From positions 649,772,606-649,836,605 of the forward strand of contig CM062811.1 of assembly GCA_031772625.1 (NCBI GenBank): a DNA stretch of 64,000 bases, given 5' to 3'. A program made the translations under genes and the position numbers. The stretch comes from Pinus tabuliformis (lineage: Eukaryota > Streptophyta > Pinopsida > Pinales > Pinaceae). This document shows, in pieces, positions 1-10,800 of this stretch. How positions within the stretch are numbered: the stretch's first letter is position 1; every line of letters begins with the position of its first letter. Below the pieces are notes generated by a model, which worked only from the letters and a program-made list of their open reading frames with translations, was not told the DNA's origin and ran no database searches.

Positions 1-1352
1 CCTTAAGGCAGCACCAAGAACGAGACTCCTCATGTGGGCTATACTTTTCAATAAAATTCCAACGGGGGCAAACTTGAAGAAGAGATCCTTCTATGGACCT
101 TTCTGGTGCCACTTATGCAGAAGGAATGACGAAGATACAGAACATCTCTTCCTCACCTGTCCAGTTGTAAAAGAACAATGGGCTGCTCTCCTTTCTCACT
201 CCCCCTCCCTCCATCAATGGCATGGCATGACAATCTTCGAGGCCTGGACAAACTGGCAGGAACAACACACTGGAAAAAACAAGAATATCCCTCTTCTAAT
301 GTGCTGGTCAATCTGGATAGCTAGGAACCGAGCAATTTTTGATCAGAAACCTCCCCTCTGGCCGGTCATTATTGCCCACATGTTTGCAGACCTTGCCCTC
401 ATACCAGAAGATCCTCCTCCACCCCCCCCTCGGACCATAACCCCTGAACTCATAGACAAATCCTTCCCTTGGGCATACTTTGATGGCTCCGCCCAAGCTG
501 ATACCTGTGGGGGGGGAGCACTCCTCTACCTGAGGGAGAATCACTACTACATGATACAAATTCCCCTGGGAAGAGGCACAAACAATTATGCTGAACTTTC
601 CACTGCAAAAAACCTCATCTTTTTTGCACATGAGAAAGGCTGTACAAAACTTCAACTGTTTGGAGATTCAAAAATTGTTTGTAATTGGCTCACCAGAAAA
701 TCATCATGCACTGCTTTCTCTTTGAGACACATACTGGATGAGGCACTCAGACTAACAGATGCATTTGAATTATTTGACTGTCGCCACATATACAGGGAGC
801 GCAACTCTCGGGCGGACCACCTTTCCAAGCAAGCAGCACAGAGGCAGGAAGCGGACTGGTTAATACAAGAAGATCTGGACGGAACCTTCTTTCAACACTA
901 TCACAGACCCTTTGATGACTACCAGGCTCAAAGGGATGCTCATAACTGAAAGGGGTCCCAACATGCTCAAAATACTGTTTTTTTCTTGTCTTTTATATAT
1001 AAACTGTTGTATATGATCAGTAACCGACCATGGCGGACAAACATAGCTATTTATTTTTGCTGTTTTTTTTTTGGCAGTAAGCTACAGCTACACTGCAAAT
1101 GAATCCTGAATGTGTTTATCTCTCTCTGTTGATCTTTTTTGATATATACCTCTCCAAACTCCCTGCGTGGATAAAAGTTTGGGGAGAAGAATGTTTACAT
1201 GATAGTTTATCTGTTTCAGTTTTTTGGAACAATTAACAGTCTCTTCAGAGGCCCTGAGAGGCAACCAGCCTCAGTATGCATATGCTCAGCATCTACAGAA
1301 TGTAATTTCTCCTGATTTAATAGAAATTACGACTTTTTCTACGGGAAAAAAA
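1..1352 (+). mobile_element. 3' end of an L1-type LINE with 3' UTR and short A tail
   Basis: The ORF2 stop at 947-949 is followed by about 400 bases of non-coding sequence ending in a run of eight A at about 1345-1352, which fits a LINE 3' UTR and tail. The body lies upstream of the window. The tail call is tentative because the 5' target duplication is not visible. Confidence 0.65.
2..949 (+). CDS. LINE (L1-type) ORF2 C-terminus: zinc-binding region and RNase H, partial
   Basis: This frame is open from base 2, so the protein enters from outside the window; the first ATG at 32 is internal. The N-terminal part matches the reverse-transcriptase zinc-binding region of plant LINEs (CHLC, then HLFLTCP, about residues 28-46 from the ATG). 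The C-terminal part is an RNase H domain with all expected acidic residues: FDGS, then AELST, then FGDSKIV, and a final RADHLSK. RNase H degrades the RNA strand of RNA:DNA hybrids during retrotransposition. No stop or frameshift interrupts the visible part, which makes it the best-preserved transposon ORF here. The upstream endonuclease and polymerase lie outside the window, so activity cannot be judged. Confidence 0.88.
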   Translation, partial: LKAAPRTRLLMWAILFNKIPTGANLKKRSFYGPFWCHLCRRNDEDTEHLFLTCPVVKEQWAALLSHSPSLHQWHGMTIFEAWTNWQEQHTGKNKNIPLLMCWSIWIARNRAIFDQKPPLWPVIIAHMFADLALIPEDPPPPPPRTITPELIDKSFPWAYFDGSAQADTCGGGALLYLRENHYYMIQIPLGRGTNNYAELSTAKNLIFFAHEKGCTKLQLFGDSKIVCNWLTRKSSCTAFSLRHILDEALRLTDAFELFDCRHIYRERNSRADHLSKQAAQRQEADWLIQEDLDGTFFQHYHRPFDDYQAQRDAHN

Positions 1353-3459
1353 AGATAGATCTGCTAATTAGAGCTATTAAACACTAGATCAAGGGAATGG
1401 AGTTGGACTCATATTCCTCTTGATCTATTCCATTGTGAATATTGTAGTTTATTTGTATGTAGTTAATTTTCACTATCCTTTGTATAGATCTAATAGTTCG
1501 TAAATTTTTTTTTTTTTATTTTGTAAATAACTTTAGGATTTCAAAATTATTTAAGTTTTAATTTTGTAGTTTAAATTTCTTTTAGTTAGATTTAACTTTT
1601 AATTTTTAAAGTTCTTTTTTTGTCCCACATTCAAAACTTCAAAAAAGTTTCTCTAATTTGTACCTATATATGCCAACCTTTCACCTTATATTATTTCACT
1701 AACTCATTACATTATTCCTTCTTGTATATATAATTTCTTGGGTCTTTATTTTTATTTTTTTTGTAAATATTTTATTTTGATATTTGTAAAGATTTAAAAT
1801 TTTGTATATATATTTTAAACTTTAACCTTCCGTATGCACATATTTGTACGTATCATCTATCTCCTTTCATTTTTGTTCTCGCAGGTACTGAGAGCGTACG
1901 GATCTCTTTTGGGGCAGGGGTGCAAGTATCGTTTATCAATTTCAAGGAGGTAGTCCATCCATTTGGAAGGGACCGAGGGGATTTTTTTTTAGCACTCTTG
2001 TGCCTCTGTACATTAACGAAAATTCATTTTCTAGAGGTCGTACTTACATATCTGTGGCTCAGGTTTCATTTTTTAAAGCTCTTGGTAACTGGTTGTAGGG
2101 CTATTTGGATCCATCTGGCCCAAAGAAACCTAGCCATAGGCTTAGCGATGAATTTTTGAGGGTTTGAGGGAGGTTTTTCTCTCCAAATTCGAAATTATCT
2201 GGGCATAAAAATTTTGTGGCAAATTTTGGAGCCACAGGGGTTTGAAGCCTTGATCTTACCCTTGTTGTTTGGCAAGCCCAATTTATAAATTCCTAAGGAT
2301 TTTTATCACTTGGTTGGGACTTGTATAAAGGCTAACCCTTGCTTTTGTTTGCAGGCTTATGCCCATCATCTTAGAAGGTTTTTATCATTGTTTAAGGTCT
2401 GAAATTTGTTGCTTCTAAATTAAAACACATCTGGGCCAGAACAAAAAAAACAAAAAACAAAAAAAAATGGCATTTGGTTGTAGTTGCAAGGTTTGATTTC
2501 CTTTTAAAATTACTGCTCTAAACCTGGTTTCCTTTTATTTGCAAAGAAATTCAAATCAATTGAAGGGTTTTTCAAGTTTCCTTGGTGGCTTATATAATTT
2601 ATTTAAATTTTTTTAGAAAGCCGTTGTCATTGCTTTGCAGAGATTTCAGTTCAGATTTGAGGGATTTTTTGGGGTTTGGCATACAAATTCACTGATTTAG
2701 CTCTTTTCCCTTTACAGATTGGAGAAGACCTTGTTTTGGAGACATATTTATGTCTAGCTGTGGGTCTAGACACCTGTCTTTTCACCTAGAGCAAGAGGCC
2801 TTCAAAGCCTGAAGATTGCTTCGTTGTTTGCACAATTTATTGGGACTGCAACCCTTTATAACTTAATTAAAATCTTCCCTTAACATTTAACTAAAATTTA
2901 ATTGAAATCTTGATTGATTTTGTGAGAAAAGGTTGTGATTCGATTTTATCTTAGCCATAAGAAGATTTTGTCATGGATTTGCAAAAGTATTTTAAAAGTT
3001 AATTTTGTGGTTTTGCAGGTAATAGCTTCACTGAATATCCAACCTCAGAGATCCTAGCTCTATTCAAAAATATCTACGGGCTTACAAGGTTTCCATTGTT
3101 TTTTTTTTTGTAGTGATAAGCATTCCCCTAGTTTGAGTACCTCTGGCTGATGGTTCAAAGTGGTCTATTACAAACTGTCATAAGTACTCAGATCTGAAGT
3201 GCAGCAATCAGAGATCAATAACACAAAATAAACGCTAAAAAATTGTCATATAACAATTATTAGAATCCCATAATCTGATTCTTGCCCTTTTGGTATTGTC
3301 GTTTTGGGTGACTGATATTGCTTACGTCAAGCTTGTCTTATTGTTGGCAGTAGCATATTGAAGGTCTGGTGCATCTCTAGTTGGTTATTTGGCTTTTTTT
3401 GGACGGCTGTTTGATAAGAAAGAGGCATAGATAGGCATTGTTGTTTATTTTTCTCTTGT
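1353..3459. other. AT-rich non-coding stretch
   Basis: No convincing coding region or element ends were found. There are T-rich runs, a short hairpin near 1384-1425 (AGATCAAGGGAATGGA facing TCCTCTTGATCTA), and a weak 79-codon frame at 1920-2159 without recognisable motifs. If PBA1 continues beyond base 1, this is part of its third intron. Confidence 0.5.
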
Positions 3460-4277
3460 GCCTTGTCAAGGATAACTTTGGTTTAGTTACTAACTGCCCC
3501 TTTGTCTCTCCTTGCTAATTACATCTCATATTGCATCGTTGCATTTTGCTTCATAAATCACTGATAGCAATCTCATTTTCTTGAATTATTGTGCTTGCAT
3601 CATCAAAACCATTTCCTAAACATTGTTTCATAAAATGAACAGTGTTATAATCAAGTAAAGCAACTAAAGGTGTGACAGTGCTTCACTAACCTAAGAGCAA
3701 GGCTTAGCTTTAAAGAGGCACTTATGTTATTTATTGACATATTGTTTCATTAAGCGTCTCTTTTTGCTTCATCAATATTGTGATCTTGGAATATTTGTCA
3801 TATCTTTAGTGGATTTCATTTTTGAAGCATCTTGATCTACATTGTCTCATTGAAGCATTTTGCATTGCATATCAGTCTTGCACCTTGCACTAACATCTCT
3901 TGCAGCATTGTTATTGTGACTCGAGCATCCATTTATTTGCAAGTGTCTTAAATTTCATTGAGCATTGTTAAGGCACTGGTCTATATTTGTTGATCTCATT
4001 ATTGCCTCATTGTTCTTAATTGCTTCATCTTGTTAAGTTATATTTTTCTCATTTAATAAAACACTTGTCAATTCATTATAATTCAAGTTGTCTAGAAAGG
4101 TAGTGATCTTGCGCTTTGATCTCCTAGAACTTGTTGCTTCAACAAGTTTTCTACCTTTCATCTATCTTTAGGGACTACCCCCCTTAGCTTCTTTAGGAGA
4201 GAGCTAGAACGGAGTGAGTAGGGATCAGGGTGACAGCCCCTGCTCTGAGTGTTGTGCCTTAGGTGTACACTTTGGGC
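3460..4277 (+). repeat. LTR-like repeat, copy A
   Basis: The right half contains the landmarks GGGACTACCCCCC, AGTAGGGATCAGGGTGACAG and a terminal GGGCGACAACA. The same landmarks occur in copy B (minus strand, ending near 7995) and copy C (plus strand, ending at 17498). In copy C the terminal ACA is followed by a retroviral-type primer site, which identifies this edge as the 3' end of an LTR. The left boundary is approximate, set where similarity to copy B fades. No primer site follows this copy, so it is a solo or truncated LTR. Confidence 0.6.
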
Positions 4278-4606
4278 GACAACAGGACAAAATGGTAAAA
4301 GTATAAAACACACATGAGAACACTTGAGAGCTAGGAAACCGGATTCGTCCTAAACCCCCTGCGAATCCGACACGATTCGGTCTGGATTCGTGTCCAAATC
4401 ACAGGACACGTCGTGTCCGAGGGCGTGTCGCTATTTTAGGACACGTGTCCGGTTTCCAGGACTTGCTAAGCTCAGCGCGGGTATGAAAAGGGCGTGTTTG
4501 CTCATTAATATTTTCATTTGGTAAGTGATTTGTGCTGTTGCAGCAAGGAGTAGAGCATTTTGGCAGCTTCATAATCAAGTCTAGGCCCTAGTATTGATAT
4601 GCTATT

Positions 4607-4694
4607 CATGGTAATGTTAAATTCTTAAAGTAAAAGTGACATTCTCCTTAATCTTCATTTTCATCCTTTTACTTAAATTTTTAACATTACCATG
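4607..4694. repeat. 88-bp perfect-ended hairpin inside hAT element 1
   Basis: CATGGTAATGTTAAA at the left end is the reverse complement of TTTAACATTACCATG at the right end, and AAGTAAAAG/CTTTTACTT extends the stem inward. The same hairpin is present at 18876-18962 in hAT element 2 in the opposite orientation. It may be a small MITE or a structured element in the transposase transcript. Confidence 0.75.
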
Positions 4695-4962
4695 AAATGA
4701 CTCAGGATGTTTGAGAGTGGTTCCGGCCTCATTGGATTTCATATGGAGAAAGTAGAATTTTAGATTTCATTCAAAATCCAGCAGACTTATCAGTTTTTCA
4801 GGATTTTAGGATTGGGGGATTGCAATGTTTCCTTTGAATTTTTTCATGTATTAGGGTATGGAACTCGTATTTAATCAAGAGCACCAATCCAAGAGCTTCT
4901 GAATATGTCGCTCCCGCTCCCCGCTTTCGCTCCCACTCCCAAGTAACACTGTTCCTGATGAT

Positions 4963-5175
4963 ATGGGTCTGGACACCATTGTTGAGTTGGCATTGGCCAA
5001 CATGGATCTCAATGATCCAGTGCTAGAGCCTATTAGATTTGATGACTTAGAGGGGTCAGCCTCCATACCAGCAGATGCAAAGGCGACTATGGATACAGGG
5101 GAGGAGGAGGATGTAGAGGAGAGCAGTGGGGACCATGATGATGGGGACAGTGATGCTGATTCTGATGCTAATTGA
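4963..5175 (+). pseudogene. Acidic C-terminal tail of a hAT-type transposase, remnant
   Basis: A 70-codon frame lies inside the hAT element. It is strongly acidic at its end (EEEDVEE, then DDGDSDADSD). Its order (a DPVLEPI-type segment followed by an acidic, serine-rich tail) parallels the minus-strand frame 18741-18331 in hAT element 2, which has a [13 protein letters not shown] start and acidic tail. DNA between the hairpin and this frame is also shared. No zinc-finger or dimerisation domain remains. Assignment as a transposase tail is inferred from position in the element rather than from a catalytic motif. Confidence 0.5.
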
Positions 5176-5531
5176 TGCCTTGAGGCTTGTATACCTGTAG
5201 TTGTTTTATATTTTCTATTTCTATTTGCCATTGGCATTGCACCAACACTACCTATGTAACACATTTTGATTTGATGACTTAATGAGAAAACTACAGTTGT
5301 CAGTGTGTTTATCTTACTACCTTGTAGTTGTAAGTTGTCTTTCAGTTATGAATTATGAATCATGATTTAAATTTTTAATAGATTTATCATTTATGTGACC
5401 AGTACCACTGACATTTATTTGAATTTTGTATGTACTATGCATGCTAATAGCTATAGATGAAGATCTATGTTTGAAATCAATAAATTTGTATCATTAATTA
5501 AAATTTGTGTAAGAAATATGATAATATCTAA

Positions 5532-5536
<5 letters not shown>

Positions 5537-5571
<35 letters not shown>
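5537..5571. repeat. (TA)n microsatellite
   Basis: An uninterrupted TA run of about 16 units lies near the right end of hAT element 1. Confidence 0.95.
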
Positions 5572-5574
<3 letters not shown>

Positions 5575-6140
5575 AATAAAATAATATATAACGTGTCCTA
5601 TTCCGGGGGGTCAGCGTGTCCCGAATCCGACACCACGAATCCCGAATCCTACGTGTCCCGAATCCCCGTGTCAGGTGACTTAGCTTGAGAGGCACTGGCT
5701 AGGAGAAGAAGCACAGTGCATCTGTCAGGAGAAACTACAAATCCGTTGTAGCAAACAGCAAGAGGGAATCGGTACAGCAGCGAATAACAAATATGCACAG
5801 TGATTTCTCCCTTCAAATCAGCTTATCATTCCAATAATCAAAGCTTATAAGGTACTTCCACAATCTGTTGTAACTTAGCAATTGTAAAATAAAAAAATAC
5901 TACGAAGTAACCTGCTGAAATAGAAGTATGGCTCTGCTGAAGAAGGCAGCAGCTACAGTTGTACAACTGTACAATGCTGCTGTTGTACAGATTCCCTCTT
6001 GCTGTTTGCTACATTGGACCTGCACTTTCTCCTCATAGATGCACTCTCTTCCTTCTCTTGGTCTCCACCTCTCTCAAGGGTTCTCGTGTGTGTTTTCAAC
6101 TTCTCCCATCATATTTTATGCTTTGAGAGAGATAGCTAAA

Positions 6141-7728
6141 CTCCTCAATCCTTGCAACTAATTTCCCATATTTTAGCAACTAATCTCCTTAATCTTAGAT
6201 ATTATCTTATCTCAACAATGAGGAGTATGGCTAAGATTAAAACAAATCTAATTCACTAATATTCTAAAAATTTTAGAATATTTCAATTTGATTTCTAAGA
6301 CTAGAATAATATAGAAAATTTGACCTTCACTTTCATTTATTTAAGTGAAATCAGAAGATGACATATTCACCACTTTTAATTAGTCACTAGAAGTTGTCTC
6401 GAACTACTACTCTCACATTTACACCTAACTTGTGCAAGAAGCTCCTGCTCAAACTATATTTCTCAACAGGCTTATAGAATGGCGGTATATGAAATACTCT
6501 GCAGATCATGTCCATTGTGATCCTATGTAAAACTTGAGCTATAGGCATCATCAGGGTACTGTATGATCCTAAACAGAAAAGTCACAGTATATTAAAGATT
6601 GATCTCTAGAGTAACTGTATTCTACCAATAAAATGAAATATAACAGACTGAATAACTGAGAAAGACTTGCAGAATCATGTCAGATTAGTAGAACCTTGAC
6701 TAGTGCTGTTGATGTTCAGAAATGCTATCCTGCCCTATGTTCAGTGTTCTGTGGTCTCCTTGAACACGTTCCTGTCATCTATCTCTAAATCAATATAAAC
6801 TAAGCACTGTGAATCAGATATTGAGTTCTCCAAACCAGTGTTTAACAAGATCAAAACCACTGCTTCAGAACAATATGTAAATTGGTATGTATAACCATGA
6901 ACTGGTGATTTTAATGGAAATCAAGTAGAATAGAAGACACTGCAGCAGAGAGCGAATCAAAAGGTTCAAGCACAAATAATTAAGTCAATTATCAATGAAA
7001 ATGAATTGACGTTATCTAAATCTAAATCTTGCACTGCAGTGGCAGTGAGCTAAAAGTTAATAACACAAATAATAATTTTTTACAGTTGACCAAAGTATAG
7101 AAAATCTGGAATGGCACTATTTATAATGCCAATTAGGATATGTAAGCTTAAGCACCTGAATTGTCACAAGTGATTGACTTGAATTAGGAACTTAGAAGTA
7201 TAGCAACATCACTGATAATCTGTAGTGGTAAAAATTGCGATATAAACGAATTGATCTATATATAGGTTTCTTTGGCTGAAAACCAACAAAGACTAGATTA
7301 AAGGTATGGTAATTCTCTTGGAAGCATACACCTCCAACAGGTAAACAATTCCCAGACTGCACAAACCCACATTGATATCCAAAGATAACGAGATTGCCAA
7401 GTCTGCCATTAGGGCACAAATACTGGATCACATAACTAAGTCCACAACTAGAAACGTAAATCAAAATTATTAATCTATGCATTGCAGACACTTCTACATC
7501 TAGTCATTTTGAAAAACTTGGGCCAATGCCGAATATTAAAAACTTGAACTGCATTATAAAATTGTCAGAAAAACTGTCATTCCACTTATCCTCCAACCAT
7601 ATTGGCTAGTTCATTGATGTTTCATGAGCACCAGAAAACGCCTATGAATCTAATTAAGTATCAAATAATCTACAAACACATAAGATCATTCCAGATATTT
7701 TGATCGCAACACACAAGAAGGAACTTAC
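6141..7728 (-). other. PBA1 intron 3, visible part; no further exon found
   Basis: Sequence directly downstream of PBA1 exon 3 on the minus strand. I looked for the next conserved proteasome beta-1 blocks (residues around the GGWD, GIPLGG and YGFFDQAW segments) and found none. A 99-codon minus-strand frame at 7491-7192 has no recognisable domain. Confidence 0.5.
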
Positions 7729-7805
7729 TGAGCCTGAGCGGCAGAGATAAACATTATCAGTGAGTTGAGTAATCTTATCCGAAGCTCGATTTGCCACATA
7801 CATTC
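7729..7805 (-). CDS. PBA1: PBA1 exon 3
   Basis: 77 nt between an acceptor reading TGTCTTGCAG and a GTAAGT donor. With the last base of exon 2 it encodes [15 protein letters not shown] and [11 protein letters not shown]. It includes the conserved Lys33 (SDKI), required for catalysis. Phase 0 at the end. Confidence 0.92.
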
Positions 7806-10800
7806 CTGCAAGACATCATGAAAGATTTGAAATTTTAGATATTATAAATCAATTACAATACAAAATTCACATCAGATAGATGCAAAGAAAATTCGCAGAT
7901 CAACTTAGACATATGCCTACCAATTGTTTGAGCTTTATGAGATTATGTCTTGGTTGAATTGAAACCTTCGCCTGACAACTCAAAGCACCTATTAACAAAG
8001 AAGACTTGTTGTCGCCTGAAGTGTACACCCGAGGCAGCAACGCTCAGAGTAGGGGCTGTCACTCTGATCCCTACTCACTATGTTTAAGCTATCTTCTAAA
8101 GCAGGCTAAGGAGGTTAGTCCCTGAAGGTGAAAGGATTAGGAACCAGTTGAAAATCAACAATTTTAGGAGATACAGATGAATATCCTAGCAACTTGATTC
8201 AGATTATATGTCAAGTAAGATTAATAAGCACAAACAATTAGATTCTTTGAAATATATTAGTGATAGACCAGTGCCTCAGAATTGAGAAATATTTGCACAA
8301 CAAAGATCAATATGTCAAGTTACCAGATAGACAAATGCTGCAAGGATGATATGCAAGATCTATCCTAGATGAAATAAGTTAAATGCCTATTCTAGATGAA
8401 GCATCTTCCTCGATTATTTTGAAGCTAGTCACAAACAAGGTTGTAGAGAGAAGTGTTGGGGAAGGAGGCTATGGTCTCATTAACGATACCTCCCCAGGAC
8501 CTCTAACCACCCAAGTGCCTCCGTTCCTACAAGGGATTGCCCACAAGAGAACTGCAAGGTCACCTGTGTTAACTGTGAATGGGGTTCTAACTTCTCAAAT
8601 TGAATGAAGAAGGTGCCCTAACTTTCTATCAACCAAGCTTATGCTTGGAGGTAAATTTTAATTATGCAATTCTACTCTAGGATGAGAATGCAAGAGATGA
8701 GCCAATTAGAGATGCTTCAATGAGATAACAATGAGAAAATGCTTCAATGACAACAAGATAAGATCACTTATAACCAGTATGTCAAATATCACTTTGTCAA
8801 TCAAGAAACAAATAGAGAAGCACCTTAATGTTACTCAATGAAACAATTGTGGCAATGATATCAAGATCTCTTTATCACTTATGTGTGCTTATTAGAATTT
8901 CTCTTTCACTTATTAGATTACCAAATTAGAGTAAGAGAAAATTACAAGATTGCAAGAGCACAACTACAAGCAATTTAGATGATATTGCTAACAGTGAGAT
9001 TAGGAAGTGAAACTATGCAATGTGCTTAGATACTCAAGAGAGAGGCAATGATGCAACTAAAGTCTAACTATGCACAATGAGATGCAAAAGTTGAATGCAA
9101 CTAGAGAGAAGAAACAAGGAGCAGTTAGTAAGCAAACAAGGAATCTTGGTCTTAAGAATTGTCTAAGTTTGCACTTGAAAACATTTAGGAATCTAACTCT
9201 AATCTTGTTGATGAATAAAGTTAACTTGAGCATCTAAGATCTAATTGGCATTGTGATACTGGCATAAGAGTATTTTTTGAAGAACTTTAAATTACATCTT
9301 GTGTTCATAATCATTGGTGGATAAGTGCTCTAGTTTCTTTGAATTGTTATCACCTTGTGGAATAATCTCTAGCTGAAACTTGCACTTGTATCTTTGAGCA
9401 TTTATCTTGTTTAAGATTGTTATCTCATCACTATTAAGTACTCTTGTTATAAGATAATTCACATTAATTACTTAAATAACATAAACAAATCTTAACTCAA
9501 GATAAACTTCACTCATAATCGTTGCACAAACATCCTAGGACTTAGTTTGCATTAATAATTTTACCTCCAAGCATAAGCTTGGTTGATAGACTCCTAGGGC
9601 AACCCTTTTCCAATTAGCTTGAGGGATTCAATTCTTCTTAGTGGTTAACACAGTTACCTTGCAGTCATCGAGCCACAGTCTTTGCAACGCCAATGTAATG
9701 TCCCTTCCTAAAATAATTTACCTTAAATTCATTTCCACAATTTTGGAATTTTTAGTGACTATGGGACTCACAAAATTTTGGAGAAAGGCTTAGGAAAAAG
9801 AGGAGGCCAAATTCTTTTTGCTAATGGAGTGTGGGGGCCACACGCATGAGTAAAACTCACTTGCCTAGGAGGGAATTCAACTTGCCAAGGAAGGGGGTCG
9901 AAAAGCTTGTTGGAGGGACCCACATGGGGAAAGGAAACTCACAAATTATAAATAGAAGAAGCTCAGGCATTTTTTGGGTCTTTTGCAAATCGAACTTTCT
10001 ATTGTTGCTTGAGCTGCTTAATTGGGTCACACTGTTGTTCAGCACCGAGTTTTCCAAGCAGAGAGCTCACCCTTCTTTCAGTGGACTACGAGTGTCACCC
10101 TAGGGAGGTCAAATTGTACCAAGTTGGAGGAGAGTTTGGAGGTATTCGAAGCTATACACATAGTCTCTCACTCAGCCAATGCATATTCCAGGAGGATGCG
10201 GGAGGGGATTACGCTTGGCTCATTTTGGTTGTCTTCTGGGTAGTGTTTTCCAGGAGAAATTTGGCATAGGAGCTTCAGGGGAAGATCAACTTAAGTGATG
10301 ACTTTTGGGGCAGGAGGTTGCTCAATTGAAAGCAGTACGAATTTGTGCATTCGGGGCCCGCGCAATAACCATTTTCTAGGCACACGTGGGAGTTTGAGGG
10401 AAGTGTTTTGGAGCTAGGTTTTGCCGGGAGAAATAAGGAGAACTTTGGGGTAGTGAGACTCAGCATTTTGGGAGTGATTGGAGGGCTTTTTCAGGGAGAT
10501 TGCAGACAAGCTGTATTTCCCAATTGTTGGGGGAGGACGTGGTAATTGGAGCCAAATTTCAGGGGTCAAAACTAGACCAAACCCTTTCTGGGTTTTGGTG
10601 GGTTATTTGAGAGGAGCTTGGGGCTAATTTTACAGAATTTTCTGAGCACCGAAGGTGGGGTTTCCAGCAGTATCTTTCCAGCAGACAGTGCAGTTTTCTG
10701 GGGCAACATAGGACATCATTAGAGCAACTCGTTCTCTCATCTAGGCTTTCTATTTTATCACCTAGGTCTTGTCAAGCTTGCCATTGAGGCAAGCCCAGGT

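Larger units (their letters stand above)
4331..5683. mobile_element. hAT-type DNA transposon remnant 1 (8-bp TSD CTTGAGAG)
   Basis: The element is 1353 bp. It is flanked by identical 8-bp target duplications CTTGAGAG at 4323-4330 and 5684-5691, as hAT transposases produce. The ends are imperfect inverted repeats (CTAGGAAACC left, CTAAGTCACC right when reversed). The subterminal zones are dense in short repeats of GGATTCG/CGAATCC and CGTGTCC type, typical hAT transposase-binding zones. Inside are a conserved hairpin, a short acidic ORF and a TA run. No catalytic transposase domain remains, so it is non-autonomous. Its core is shared with the hAT element at 17945-19230. Confidence 0.85.
4278..6140. 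repeat. Inverted repeat of about 150-200 bp per arm, left arm split by a hAT element
   Basis: The left arm is 4278-4330 plus 5692-5790; the right arm is about 5965-6140 in reverse. Shared words include AAACACACA(T/C)GAGAAC, CTTGAGAG, AGTGCATCT and TAGCAAACAGCAAGAGGGAAT. The left arm reads continuously only if the hAT element at 4331-5683 is left out. The spacer (5791-5964) is non-coding. The arms could be a foldback element or two copies of a retroelement leader. Confidence 0.7.

Noticed and set aside
308-655. 115-codon minus-strand frame
   Set aside because: Antisense of the LINE RNase H region.
4875-5264. 129-codon minus-strand frame
   Set aside because: Shadow of the acidic plus-strand frame in hAT element 1; serine runs are the complement of the acidic tail.
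6470-6545. Minus-strand stretch reading GSQWT, stop, SAEYFIYRHSI, resembling a decayed PBA1 exon 4
   Set aside because: About half the positions agree at best, with a stop and a codon missing; could be chance. Worth an alignment but not an annotation.
7192-7491. 99-codon minus-strand frame just downstream of PBA1 exon 3, with weak resemblance to the next proteasome block (YVIQYL against YVRYFL)
   Set aside because: Only scattered residues agree, spacing to later blocks is wrong, and the proteasome sequence is normally almost invariant.
9831-10269. Several 66-90-codon frames in the gypsy LTR
   Set aside because: Overlapping frames on both strands, not conserved between the two LTRs as protein.
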